A DNA stretch of 64,000 nucleotides from Clostridia bacterium (lineage in GTDB: Bacteria > Bacillota > Clostridia > Oscillospirales > Acutalibacteraceae), in assembly GCA_017461625.1 (NCBI GenBank), contig JAFTXJ010000007.1, positions 38,240-102,239 on the forward strand, written 5' to 3'. The notes beneath the pieces were generated by a model. The model saw only the letters and a list, made by a program, of their open reading frames with translations, did no database searches and was not told where the DNA came from. Of the stretch, positions 1 through 8,463 are shown piece after piece. The first letter of the stretch is position 1, and every line of letters begins with the position of its first letter. Made by a program: the position numbers and the translations under genes.

Positions 1-656
1 GTGATTTTAATATTGAAAACCTCACCTTTAACAAGGCTTACAGGCTCACATTTTAGGGTGTAAATCTTACAAGCGTCTGTGAGGATCTCTTTCTCTGCTT
101 CTGTAAGTGATCCGCAAACTTCTTTAAGCCTTTTTGCCTTAAAGCTTTGAGGAGTCTGTCCCTGATACATATTCTTTCTCTCAGGGATATTGCTGATAAC
201 TTCACCGTCAACACTTTCAACAATTGTATCGGTTGCTCCCCATACGGTATCACAAGCACCGTATTTGCGAACAGCTTCAATATTATCATTTATAATTCTG
301 TGAGTAACAAACGGACGAACAGCATCATGAGTGATAAGTATTGTGTCATCATCAAGGCCATAATTCGTTTCCACAAAATCAATTGCACACATAAGAGTGT
401 CATTACGGCTGGCACCGCCGCTGATAACAGAAATCTTATCAGTGTCACCGATATATTTGTTGATTAAATCTTTGGTCTGTTTAACCCACACATCCGGGCA
501 CAGAACAACCACTTTATCAATATCCGGGTTTACAAAAAACTTTTCAACAGTGTGAACAATAATGGGTCTTGAACCTAACATCATATACTGTTTGGGAGTC
601 TCTGTATTCCCCATACGGCTGCCTTTGCCACCTGCTAAAACTGCTGCAATAATCAT
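1..656 (-). CDS. tarI: Ribitol-5-phosphate cytidylyltransferase TarI (partial, C-terminus beyond window)
   Basis: Translating the minus strand from the ATG at 656 gives an open frame to the window edge, about 218 residues. The N-terminus carries the nucleotidyltransferase signature LAGGKGSRMGN followed by TPKQY, then ITHDAVRPF near residue 110 and MYQGQTPQSF near residue 150. The whole pattern is closer to TarI, which makes CDP-ribitol from ribitol-5-phosphate and CTP for wall teichoic acid, than to its relative IspD. It is the last visible gene of an operon with glycosyltransferases and a TagGH-type exporter, 10 bp downstream of the ATPase gene. That context supports a wall-polymer role; IspD (isoprenoid synthesis) is the less likely alternative. 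The last roughly 20 residues lie outside the window. Confidence 0.85.
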   Translation of the reverse strand, partial: MIIAAVLAGGKGSRMGNTETPKQYMMLGSRPIIVHTVEKFFVNPDIDKVVVLCPDVWVKQTKDLINKYIGDTDKISVISGGASRNDTLMCAIDFVETNYGLDDDTILITHDAVRPFVTHRIINDNIEAVRKYGACDTVWGATDTIVESVDGEVISNIPERKNMYQGQTPQSFKAKRLKEVCGSLTEAEKEILTDACKIYTLKCEPVSLVKGEVFNIKI

Positions 657-666
657 AAAATCAACC

Positions 667-1410
667 TCACTTATTATTTACAAGTGCATCATATTTATCA
701 CAAACTTCATTAACCTCACCCTGAGCTATAATCTGACCGTGGTCAAGGATAATAGCCTTGTTGCAAAGTCGTCTGACCTGTGCCGTTGAGTGAGAAACAA
801 ACAAAACGGTTACACCTTTATCAAACATTGAGCGAACTTTAGCTTCACTCTTGTTTCTGAATTTAGCATCACCAACCGACAAAACCTCATCAAGAATCAA
901 AACTTCAGGGTCAACTGCTGTTGCAATAGCAAAACCAAGCCTTGCTCTCATACCTGATGAATAGTTTTTGACGGGAACATCAATAAATTCTTTAAGCTCA
1001 GAAAATTCTACAATTTCGTTATATCTTTCTTCAATATACTTTCTGGAATATCCCATAGTTGCGCCATAAAGATAAATATTTTCTTTACCTGAATAATTCA
1101 TATCAAAGCCGGCACCAAGCTCAAGCAACGGAGCAATAACACCGTGAACCGACACACTGCCCTTTGTGGGTTTAAGCACACCTGCGATTGTTTTAAGAAG
1201 TGTACTTTTGCCCGCACCGTTAAAGCCGAGAACACCTACTCTTTCACCCTTTTCAACGGTGAAAGAAATATCTTTTAGTGCCCAGAACTCATTAAACATC
1301 AGCTTTCTGGTAACAAGCTTTACAACATATTCTTTTAAATTGTCAACTTTTTCTTTATTGAGGTTAAATAATATGCTGACATTTTTAACCTCTATTGCAG
1401 GTTTTGCCAT
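667..1410 (-). CDS. tagH: Polysaccharide/teichoic acid export ABC transporter, ATP-binding protein (TagH/Wzt type)
   Basis: A 247-residue cytosolic ABC ATPase. The Walker A motif GFNGAGKST sits near residue 62, the ABC signature YSSGMRARLGF near 146 and Walker B VLILDEVLSVGDA near 170, with the switch His in FVSHS. Members of this family drive export of lipid-linked teichoic acid or O-antigen-like glycans through a two-subunit ABC-2 permease. It follows the permease gene by 12 bp and precedes tarI by 10 bp in the same operon. It lacks the long C-terminal extension of Bacillus TagH and the carbohydrate-binding C-domain of some Wzt proteins, so substrate recognition probably depends on the permease. 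The exact polymer is inferred from tarI and the two glycosyltransferases. Confidence 0.87.
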   Translation of the reverse strand: MAKPAIEVKNVSILFNLNKEKVDNLKEYVVKLVTRKLMFNEFWALKDISFTVEKGERVGVLGFNGAGKSTLLKTIAGVLKPTKGSVSVHGVIAPLLELGAGFDMNYSGKENIYLYGATMGYSRKYIEERYNEIVEFSELKEFIDVPVKNYSSGMRARLGFAIATAVDPEVLILDEVLSVGDAKFRNKSEAKVRSMFDKGVTVLFVSHSTAQVRRLCNKAIILDHGQIIAQGEVNEVCDKYDALVNNK

Positions 1411-1422
1411 ATTATTACCTCC

Positions 1423-2259
1423 TTAAATGTGAAGAATAAACTTGTCCTGCTTCTTATAAAAAATTACAAGACCCACAACAAGTATTACAACAGATGAGCC
1501 GGCAGCATAAGCGAAATATTTCCAATCCCACATTTCACAATAAAGCACACAGGAACGGAACATTTCAATAATACTGTAAAGGGGATTAATCTTAAGAATT
1601 TGAAGAACTGCAGCGTTGATTCCGCTTCTTTCAAGAGTATCAAGCTTATACATAATCGGTGTAACATAAAATAACATCATACACACAACTTCATAGATAT
1701 ACTCAATATCTTTAAAGAAAACATTAAGAACAGAAAGAATTAGACCAACACCAAGACTTAAAACACACAAAATTAAAATCGGAACTCCCGATAACAAAAC
1801 GTACCAAGAAAGATGCAAATCAGGATAATTACCTTTGATAAGGAAAAACGCCATAACCGCAACAAGCACAAGCAAAGAAATCAAAAACGTAATAAAGTTT
1901 GACATTACATTGGCAAGCGGATAAATATATTTGGGGACATAAACCTTTTTAATAACCGATGCACTTAATCTGATTGAGCGCATCGCCCTTTTTGTTGACT
2001 GGGTGAAAAATTCATAAATCAAACGACCGGTAAGCAAAAACACAGGGTAGCAAACCACACCGTCATTTGATTTACCAAAAATTGTGCCAAAAATAAACAC
2101 AAGCACAATCATCGTAAGCAACGGCTGAAGAAAAGTCCAGAAAATTCCCAAAAATGAGTTTCTGTATTGAAGTTTAACATTTTTTCTGACAATTTCCTGC
2201 ATTAAGAATCTGTATTTATATGCGTTTTGCAAATACTTTTTTGCAGTAGGTTTACTCAT
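1423..2259 (-). CDS. tagG: Polysaccharide/teichoic acid export ABC transporter, permease (TagG/Wzm type)
   Basis: A 278-residue ABC-2 type membrane protein with six predicted transmembrane stretches. The family-typical N-terminal cytoplasmic segment includes VRKNVKLQYRNSFLG and is followed by the first membrane helix WTFLQPLLTMIVLVFIFG. The C-terminal half has the INPLYSIIEMFR motif before the last helix, as in TagG/Wzm permeases. It would form the channel with the ATPase encoded 12 bp downstream and flip or export a lipid-linked wall glycan. The gene starts 9 bp after the upstream glycosyltransferase stop, consistent with one transcript. Confidence 0.87.
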   Translation of the reverse strand: MSKPTAKKYLQNAYKYRFLMQEIVRKNVKLQYRNSFLGIFWTFLQPLLTMIVLVFIFGTIFGKSNDGVVCYPVFLLTGRLIYEFFTQSTKRAMRSIRLSASVIKKVYVPKYIYPLANVMSNFITFLISLLVLVAVMAFFLIKGNYPDLHLSWYVLLSGVPILILCVLSLGVGLILSVLNVFFKDIEYIYEVVCMMLFYVTPIMYKLDTLERSGINAAVLQILKINPLYSIIEMFRSCVLYCEMWDWKYFAYAAGSSVVILVVGLVIFYKKQDKFILHI

Positions 2260-2268
2260 ATTTTCACC

Positions 2269-3036
2269 TCATATAGTTTTCCATTTTAAGAAATATTTAA
2301 GCATTGAAAAAATATGTATTTTCATCAGCTTAAGGTTACGTTTACTGTCCCTTCCCCATACGTGATAAACCACTGCACCGGGATAATAAACAACCCTCTT
2401 ATGCTTTTTAGCTTCTCTTGAAATATCAGCATCTTCAAAATACATAAAATATCTTTCATCAAATCCGCCGATAGCTTTAAAAAGCTCTGTTCTGAATGCC
2501 ATAAAACAGCCCGATGCATTTTCAATATCGGTTACAACGCTTAAATCTTTGTCAAGCATTGCATATTCTTTAAGCAAGGAGCTGATTTCGCCCTCTTTTC
2601 TCAATCGGCTGGCAACAAGATATTTAAGGTGTGGATTACGCTTACCTAAAATCTGGTCACGGCCGTCAGGGAAACAAATTCTTGGTGAAACCAAGCCGAC
2701 ATCATCATTGTTTTCAAAAAAATCAACTATATTTTTAATCGCATTATCTTTAAGAACAATATCGGGATTGATAATAAGATGATATTTTGATTTTATCATC
2801 GGCAAAACAGTGTTGTGACCCGTTCCGAAACCTTTGTTAGTCATCGGTTCAATCACATTCACCTGAGGATAATTCTTCTTAATAAAATCGGGGGTACCGT
2901 CAGTCGAAAGGTTGTCCACAACATAGAGTTTAAAATCAACATCTTTTGTGTATTTAAAAATTGTGTCAAGGGTTTCTTTAATTGTTCTCATATTATTGTG
3001 AGTAACAATACACCCTGTAACAAACGGACTAATCAT
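2269..3036 (-). CDS. Family 2 glycosyltransferase, rhamnosyltransferase-like
   Basis: A 255-residue GT2 enzyme with no membrane segment. It has the GT-A fold N-terminus TGCIVTHNN, the nucleotide-sugar acidic motif INPDIV near residue 92, ASGCFMAFRTELF near 172 and the ED motif FMYFEDADISREAKK near 195. The GGFDERYFMYFEDADI pattern is typical of dTDP-rhamnosyltransferases (RfbF/WbbL type). It would add a sugar to the lipid-linked polymer exported by the adjacent ABC transporter. Rhamnose as donor is inferred from family resemblance only. It lies 8 bp after the upstream GT2 gene. Confidence 0.82.
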   Translation of the reverse strand: MISPFVTGCIVTHNNMRTIKETLDTIFKYTKDVDFKLYVVDNLSTDGTPDFIKKNYPQVNVIEPMTNKGFGTGHNTVLPMIKSKYHLIINPDIVLKDNAIKNIVDFFENNDDVGLVSPRICFPDGRDQILGKRNPHLKYLVASRLRKEGEISSLLKEYAMLDKDLSVVTDIENASGCFMAFRTELFKAIGGFDERYFMYFEDADISREAKKHKRVVYYPGAVVYHVWGRDSKRNLKLMKIHIFSMLKYFLKWKTI

Positions 3037-3044
3037 AAGCTAAC

Positions 3045-3737
3045 CTACTTTCTGATTAAAGCGCTGATAATTGCAATTCGCCATTTCAGCTTTTGAGAAA
3101 AGGATGTTTCACCGCCTGTGGCTGTACCGTCGTGTCGGCGATAAAGCAAATAAGGCTTATCAATAAGGCTGACCTTACCAACCTTTTCACCCTTGAGACC
3201 AATCCATTGGTCGTGCATAGGCAATTTATCGGGGAACGGCAGAATGTGAGGCTTCAACTCTTTGCTGAAAGCCATACAGCAGCCGATATATGTGTTTCTT
3301 ATAACATTTTTAAGAGTGCCCGTACCGCTTCCGTGAGAAGCGAAAAAGGATTTTTCAATAACATCAAGGTCGTTGTTGACAACCTTCGCATCGTGCATAA
3401 CCACAACTGCACCTTTTTTAAGCTCTGCCACAACGGCATCCACCTTGCCGTCAAGCCAAATATCGTCCTGGTCGCAAAGAAAGATATAATCCCCTTTTGC
3501 ATTTTTGATAGCGTGTTCAAAGTTTTTGATAACACCTTTGCCGGGACCTTCAATATATTTTACCCTCGAGTCAGAAGTTAAAATTTCTTCTATTGCAGGC
3601 TTTGTTGTGCCCGACGGTTTATCATCAGAAATTATAACTTCATCATCTACGCCCAACTGACTCAAAACAGAATCGAGCTGAGCCTTTATATATTCACCGC
3701 CGTTATATGCGGCAAGAACCACCGAAATCATTTTCAT
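3045..3737 (-). CDS. Family 2 glycosyltransferase
   Basis: A 230-residue GT2 protein and the first gene of the wall-polymer operon. The N-terminus SVVLAAYNGGEYI with DEVIISDD is the GT-A nucleotide-binding part. FLCDQDDIW near residue 85 carries the DXD-like metal site, and the MHDQWIGL motif near 180 is seen in RfbG/WbbL-like rhamnosyl and glucosyl transferases. It probably acts in the cytoplasm on an undecaprenyl-linked acceptor. The ATG lies about 50 bp from a strong promoter. The acceptor and sugar cannot be read from the sequence. Confidence 0.82.
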   Translation of the reverse strand: MKMISVVLAAYNGGEYIKAQLDSVLSQLGVDDEVIISDDKPSGTTKPAIEEILTSDSRVKYIEGPGKGVIKNFEHAIKNAKGDYIFLCDQDDIWLDGKVDAVVAELKKGAVVVMHDAKVVNNDLDVIEKSFFASHGSGTGTLKNVIRNTYIGCCMAFSKELKPHILPFPDKLPMHDQWIGLKGEKVGKVSLIDKPYLLYRRHDGTATGGETSFSQKLKWRIAIISALIRK

Positions 3738-3786
3738 TCCTCTTTTTGGAAATTTTGTTAAACAAAGACATTCCTATACAAAGTAT

Positions 3787-3815
3787 ATTATAACTTTACC
3801 AAGTCTTATTGTCAA
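3787..3815 (-). promoter_or_regulatory. Sigma-A-type promoter of the wall-polymer operon
   Basis: On the minus strand, TTGACA (3810-3815) and TATAAT (3787-3792) are separated by 17 bp. The match to the vegetative consensus is perfect and it lies about 50 bp upstream of the first GT2 gene. A weaker plus-strand pair (TTGACT about 3821, TAAAAT about 3843) faces the other way toward the GH43-like gene. Confidence 0.8.
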
Positions 3816-3870
3816 GCAATTTGACTTATCTGAATTCTGTGTTAAAATAATCATGAAAGGAAGTGGTGCA

Positions 3871-4875
3871 ATGAGTATCATACGTTATATCACTGCAATC
3901 GTTATGATTGGCTTCAATTTATTCAATTATCTTTTCAGCGGCTACGCTTACCCTGCCGTTTCAACTAAGGGAGCATATCTTTTCTGCTACTTTGTAGGTA
4001 ATTCACCTGAGGAACAGAGAATCCACCTTGCCGTCAGCTCTGACGGCTACAATTTCAAAGCACTTAACAACAACGAGCCGATTATCATTCAGACTAAGGG
4101 TAAAAAATGCTGCCGCGACCCGTATATTCTCAAAGGTCAGGACGGCTGTTATTACATAATTGCCACCGATATGAATGCAGAAGAGGGTTGGACATCAAAC
4201 CACGCACTTGTCACCTGGAAATCTGAGGATTTAATAAACTGGACTGATGAAACGATTATTGACATCCGCGATTTGGGCGGTGAATTTACCAACACAACCA
4301 GAGCATGGGCACCTCAGGCAATATGGGATGAAAGTGTGGGTATGTATATGGTGTATTGGGCACATTCAACTGTTGAGAATGACATTGCAGGTCACTACTA
4401 TGCTTACACCAAGGACTTTAAAACCTTTGAAACCACACCCAAGCCCCTTTACGGCAGAGAGGGTATTCAGTGCATTGACGGTGATATAGTTTACAACAAA
4501 AAAGACAGCTACTATTACCTTTATTTCAAATATGATGAAACGCAGAAAATTGCCTATGTAAAATCCAAAAATCTCACAGGACCTTATGACACGGAGCCTG
4601 TTGTATGCTCCCTTGGTTATTGGGGTGTTGAGGGCAGTTCAATGTATAACATCACAGGCACCGATGCCTGGATGATGGTTATGGATGAATACGGTACAGG
4701 CCATTTCTTTGCTCAAATGACAAGGGATTTTAAAACATTCCGCAAGGTCAACCGTCAGGTTTATGCAATGGACCACCTGAAGCCTCGCCACGGCTCAGTG
4801 GTTGCCATAAGTGAAAAAGAATACCGCACTTTAGTAAAAGCCTATGGAGTTCAACCAATTCCGAGAGGTGAATAA
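3871..4875 (+). CDS. Membrane-anchored glycoside hydrolase family 43-like protein
   Basis: About 334 residues from the ATG at 3871, chosen because AAAGGAAG lies 7 bp upstream; an in-frame ATG at 3853 has no such site. A hydrophobic N-terminal stretch serves as signal or anchor. The remainder looks like a five-bladed GH43/GH62-type propeller: CCRDPYIL holds the putative catalytic base Asp, AWAPQAIWDE the middle acidic residue and VEGSSMYNI the putative acid Glu. GH43 enzymes remove arabinose or xylose from plant glycans, and a GH51 arabinofuranosidase in this window fits that diet. The gene is monocistronic, between a divergent promoter and a terminator. Substrate is inferred. Confidence 0.72.
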   Translation: MSIIRYITAIVMIGFNLFNYLFSGYAYPAVSTKGAYLFCYFVGNSPEEQRIHLAVSSDGYNFKALNNNEPIIIQTKGKKCCRDPYILKGQDGCYYIIATDMNAEEGWTSNHALVTWKSEDLINWTDETIIDIRDLGGEFTNTTRAWAPQAIWDESVGMYMVYWAHSTVENDIAGHYYAYTKDFKTFETTPKPLYGREGIQCIDGDIVYNKKDSYYYLYFKYDETQKIAYVKSKNLTGPYDTEPVVCSLGYWGVEGSSMYNITGTDAWMMVMDEYGTGHFFAQMTRDFKTFRKVNRQVYAMDHLKPRHGSVVAISEKEYRTLVKAYGVQPIPRGE

Positions 4876-4882
4876 ATAGCAA

Positions 4883-4920
4883 AAGACCTTGAGAGTTATC
4901 TCTCAAGGTCTTAATTTTTT
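4883..4920 (+). terminator. Rho-independent terminator after the GH43-like gene
   Basis: A 13-bp perfect stem AAGACCTTGAGAG / CTCTCAAGGTCTT with loop TTAT is followed by TTAATTTTTTAAT. Confidence 0.88.
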
Positions 4921-4997
4921 AATCAAGTGAACTCATCATAGGTTAACTTTTATTACAATGTTTTTCCAATTTAAATACTAATCTTTTAATTTTTGTT

Positions 4998-6239
4998 TTA
5001 GTTATCGTTATACCCAAAATTTCTGCTCTGTAAAGTGTCTTTCCACCATGATTCTCTATCTAATACTATACAGTCATCAACTCTTGCATTGTAATTTTCT
5101 AAAATTGAATATTGGAAGTTTTGCTTTATGTATTCAAATCCACTTTCATCGACAATCTTTTTAAACTCTACATTTCCACCATGACCATTCTTTACATAGT
5201 CTGACCAACGGGATAATAACATACCGTTGATACTCGTGGCTGAGCCAACATACAGTTTTCCGTTATTTTTATCAGTAATAAGATATATCGCTTTTTGATT
5301 TTCCAAAGCAGCTATCCAACTTTTCTTTTTGCGTTCAAAAATGTATTGTAATTGTGTGAAAGAGAGACGAACCTTATCATATCCAGGAAATTCATCTCCA
5401 TCGTAAATACCAGGGAGGACTTCTAGCACTTCCAACTCATCACAAACCGTATTATAAAACATACCTTGTGTTTGTGCTGTCTTATGATATTTAACAATTA
5501 CCCTTCCGAAATACTGTCTATATTCAGAAAGCTCTTCTCCTATATAATTTATGCCGTTCAATACATCAAGTTCTTTTGTCACTTTTTTAATTGTAGTTAA
5601 AAGCCAAGTATCATAAGCTAAATTCAAGAGACAAATAGCAATCTGTCCAACATTAAAATATCTTTGCTTTTTTCGCCAAAATAACCATTGTGAATTTACA
5701 ATTTCAGGATTTTTTAAATATAAATCCATCGGATCGTTATTACCATCATTTTGATTGAATCTGATTTTAACATTATTCCCATTTGAATCAGCAATTCTCA
5801 AAAGGTCATTCAATTTTATTTTATTCATATTCTCGTTCCTATCAAATTCTTTCAATTTCATTAACCACTTTTTGATACTTCCGTTTTTCAAAAAGCCTAA
5901 CAGAGCACCATCACAATATTTTTCTGCTCGCACAGCCCCCAACAAAAGTGCACATATCGCATTAGGAGGCAAATTATCAACATTAGCATTATGCATTGAT
6001 TCTATATTCCACTCTATGCCATTGTCATTTAAAATCGCAGCATAATTTTTAAAATCTAAGTTTTCAGCACAACTATACACATCTTTAATAAAAGCATTTA
6101 CTACTCTGGAATATATTATAGACGGTATTCTAATGGTTTTCTGAATCGAGCCATTGTTTATATTATCTGTTGACCATTCTCCTAAATAGTCAGTCATAAA
6201 CAGTTCAATATATTTCGTTAACACATCATACTTACCCAT
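4998..6239 (-). CDS. GIY-YIG nuclease-domain protein with unrecognised N-terminal region
   Basis: About 413 residues from the ATG at 6239 (MGKYDVLTKY), chosen because GGTGGG lies about 7 bp upstream. Longer in-frame starts run into the lysS terminator hairpin. The last ~100 residues resemble GIY-YIG endonucleases: AIYLITDKNNGKLYVGSA holds the two short strands, followed by a conserved Arg (RWSDY) and a Glu near the end (DRESWW). The first 300 residues match nothing I recognise. The gene appears richer in A+T than its neighbours and stands alone between GH43 and lysS, suggesting recent acquisition as a defence or selfish-element gene. A restriction-like role is possible but unproven. Confidence 0.62.
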   Translation of the reverse strand: MGKYDVLTKYIELFMTDYLGEWSTDNINNGSIQKTIRIPSIIYSRVVNAFIKDVYSCAENLDFKNYAAILNDNGIEWNIESMHNANVDNLPPNAICALLLGAVRAEKYCDGALLGFLKNGSIKKWLMKLKEFDRNENMNKIKLNDLLRIADSNGNNVKIRFNQNDGNNDPMDLYLKNPEIVNSQWLFWRKKQRYFNVGQIAICLLNLAYDTWLLTTIKKVTKELDVLNGINYIGEELSEYRQYFGRVIVKYHKTAQTQGMFYNTVCDELEVLEVLPGIYDGDEFPGYDKVRLSFTQLQYIFERKKKSWIAALENQKAIYLITDKNNGKLYVGSATSINGMLLSRWSDYVKNGHGGNVEFKKIVDESGFEYIKQNFQYSILENYNARVDDCIVLDRESWWKDTLQSRNFGYNDN

Positions 6240-6272
6240 ACAATATCCCACCATTCCTAATCTTATCAAACA

Positions 6273-6300
6273 GCCCAAGATACCGTAAGATATCTTGGGC
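6273..6300 (-). terminator. Hairpin after lysS
   Basis: A 10-bp perfect stem GCCCAAGATA / TATCTTGGGC lies 13 bp past the lysS stop. The following T content on the minus strand is weak. A near-identical 14-mer TACCGTAAG(A/T)TATC is repeated 20 bp apart across it (6281 and 6301). Confidence 0.55.
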
Positions 6301-6312
6301 TACCGTAAGTTA

Positions 6313-7818
6313 TCAGTCTAAAGATTTCATCGTGGGGAAAAGGAGAACATCTCTTATTGCCGCTGAATTGGTGAGGAGCATCACCATTCTGTCGATACCA
6401 AAGCCGATACCTCCTGTTGGTGGCATACCGTATTCAAGAGCACGAAGGAAGTCTTCATCAGTTGTGTTAGCCTCTTCGTCACCCTGTGCAAGAAGTGCTT
6501 CCTGAGCCTTAAAGCGTTCTCTCTGGTCAATGGGGTCATTAAGCTCTGAATAAGCGTTAGCCATTTCCCAGCCGTTCATAAAGAACTCAAAGCGTTCAAC
6601 ATAGTCGGGATCTTCCGGCTTTTTCTTTGTAAGGGGTGAAATTTCGATAGGATGATCCATAACGAAAGTGGGCTGAATAAGGTGTTCCTCAGCAAACTCT
6701 TCAAAGAAGAGAGAAAGAATATCGCCTTTGCCGTGTCTGTCTTCATATTCAACATGGTGCTTGTCAGCCAAAGCTCTTGCATCTTCAAGAGTTTTAACTT
6801 CATTCCAGTCAATACCTGCATATTTTTTAACAGCGTCAACCATTGTGATGCGTTCAAAGGGCTTACCAAGGTCCATTTCAATACCGTTATAAACGATTGT
6901 GGTTGTGCCGAGCACTTCCTGTGCAACGTGACGGTAAAGATTTTCTGTTAAATCCATCATACCGTGGTAATCGGTGTATGCCTGGTATAACTCCATAAGA
7001 GTAAATTCAGGGTTATGGCGTGTGTCAAGACCTTCATTACGGAACACTCTGCCGATTTCATAAACCTTTTCAAGACCGCCTACAATGAGTCTCTTAAGAT
7101 AAAGTTCAAGAGATATACGAAGCTTGAAATCTTCACTCAAAGCGTTGAAATGAGTTTCAAAAGGTCTTGCGGCAGCACCGCCCGCATTAGCAACAAGCAT
7201 AGGGGTTTCAACCTCAAGGAATCCCTGTGAATCAAGGTAGTTTCTTACGGCTCTGATGATAAGTGAGCGCTTCATAAGAGCATCTTTAGAATCTTTATTC
7301 ATAATGAGGTCAACATAACGCTGACGGTATCTTGTGTCTGTATTGGTAAGACCGTGGAACTTTTCGGGAAGAGGGAGAAGTGACTTTGTAAGAAGAGTAA
7401 TCTTCTCAGCATGGATAGAGATTTCGCCTGTTTTTGTTTTGAAAACAGAGCCCTCAATACCGATAATATCACCTATATCAAGCTTTTTGAAATCCTTATA
7501 TTCGTCTTCACCGATGCTGTCACGAGCTACATAGGACTGGATATTACCCTTAAGATCCTGAATATTACAGAATGAAGCCTTACCCATAATACGCTTTGAC
7601 ATCATACGTCCTGCCACGCAGACAGTCTTACCCTCAAGCTCGTCAAAATTTTCTTTAACACATACACTGTGATGAGTCTGATTAAATTTTGTGATTACAA
7701 ACGGGTCTCTGCCATCAGCCTGAAGTGCCTCGAGCTTATCTACTCTTATCTGTCTCAATTCGTTAATATCCTGCTGTGCCTCCTGCTGAGGTGCATTAAC
7801 GTTCTTTTCTTCTGCCAT
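6313..7818 (-). CDS. lysS: Lysyl-tRNA synthetase, class II
   Basis: A 501-residue class II LysRS, the normal length. An N-terminal OB-fold anticodon-binding domain (residues ~50-150, with GKTVCVAGRMMSKR) precedes the catalytic core. Motif 1 (FLEVETPML), motif 2 (FRNEGLDTRHNPEFT) and motif 3 (GIGFGIDRMVMLL) are all present. It charges tRNA-Lys with lysine. It lies about 70 bp downstream of greA in the same orientation, and the greA promoter probably serves both. No T-box leader is seen between them. Confidence 0.97.
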   Translation of the reverse strand: MAEEKNVNAPQQEAQQDINELRQIRVDKLEALQADGRDPFVITKFNQTHHSVCVKENFDELEGKTVCVAGRMMSKRIMGKASFCNIQDLKGNIQSYVARDSIGEDEYKDFKKLDIGDIIGIEGSVFKTKTGEISIHAEKITLLTKSLLPLPEKFHGLTNTDTRYRQRYVDLIMNKDSKDALMKRSLIIRAVRNYLDSQGFLEVETPMLVANAGGAAARPFETHFNALSEDFKLRISLELYLKRLIVGGLEKVYEIGRVFRNEGLDTRHNPEFTLMELYQAYTDYHGMMDLTENLYRHVAQEVLGTTTIVYNGIEMDLGKPFERITMVDAVKKYAGIDWNEVKTLEDARALADKHHVEYEDRHGKGDILSLFFEEFAEEHLIQPTFVMDHPIEISPLTKKKPEDPDYVERFEFFMNGWEMANAYSELNDPIDQRERFKAQEALLAQGDEEANTTDEDFLRALEYGMPPTGGIGFGIDRMVMLLTNSAAIRDVLLFPTMKSLD

Positions 7819-7891
7819 AATTTAAAACTCCTTTGCTGTAGGGTTGCGAATAAATTTTATACGCACAAAACGGGCGTTACCGCCCGAGAAA

Positions 7892-8368
7892 TTATTTAGA
7901 AATTTCCAAAATTTTGAAAGTAATTGTTGCACCGTTGGGCAATGCAACATCAACAACATCGCCTGCCTTGTGACCCATAAGAGCCTTACCTACTGCAGAC
8001 TGGTCTGAAATAATGCCTTCATCGGGGTTAGCCTGAGATTCACCGAGGATTTTATATTCCTCAACCTCTTCATATTCTTCGTCAAGAATTTTAACCTTTG
8101 AACCAAAATGAACAATCTCGGTATTGATTGCACTTTCGTCAAGAATCTGAACATCTTTAAGGTCGTCTTCAAGTTGGCTGATTTTAGCCTCAAGTTTAGC
8201 CTGGTCGTTAAGAGCCTCATCATATTCGCTGTTTTCTGACAAATCTCCAAATGAGCGAGCTTCTTTAATTCTTTCGGCAATCTGATCTCTGCCTGTTGTT
8301 TTAAGCTCCTCAAGCTCTGCCTTTTTCTTATCGAAAGCAGCTTGTGTCATAACGTTTCCCTGTGCCAT
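7892..8368 (-). CDS. greA: Transcription elongation factor GreA
   Basis: A 158-residue protein, the standard GreA length. The N-terminal antiparallel coiled coil (residues ~10-75, including FGDLSENSEYDEAL with the acidic tip residues) precedes the FKBP-like C-domain with the VGKALMGHKAGDVV motif. GreA enters the RNA polymerase secondary channel and stimulates transcript cleavage in backtracked complexes. It heads the greA-lysS unit behind a good promoter. Confidence 0.96.
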   Translation of the reverse strand: MAQGNVMTQAAFDKKKAELEELKTTGRDQIAERIKEARSFGDLSENSEYDEALNDQAKLEAKISQLEDDLKDVQILDESAINTEIVHFGSKVKILDEEYEEVEEYKILGESQANPDEGIISDQSAVGKALMGHKAGDVVDVALPNGATITFKILEISK

Positions 8369-8425
8369 TTTATTTCTTTCTTCCTTTCAACTATATAATC
8401 ATTTTGCTGAAAATAGTGATATATT

Positions 8426-8454
8426 ATTATATCTAAAATAATCAAAAAAGTCAA
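8426..8454 (-). promoter_or_regulatory. Promoter of greA-lysS
   Basis: Minus strand TTGACT (8449-8454), 17-bp spacer, TATAAT (8426-8431), about 60 bp before the greA start. Confidence 0.72.
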
Positions 8455-8463
8455 GTTAATGTT

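Noticed and set aside
147-467. Plus-strand 106-codon frame
   Set aside because: Antisense shadow of tarI, whose minus-strand reading matches the family throughout.
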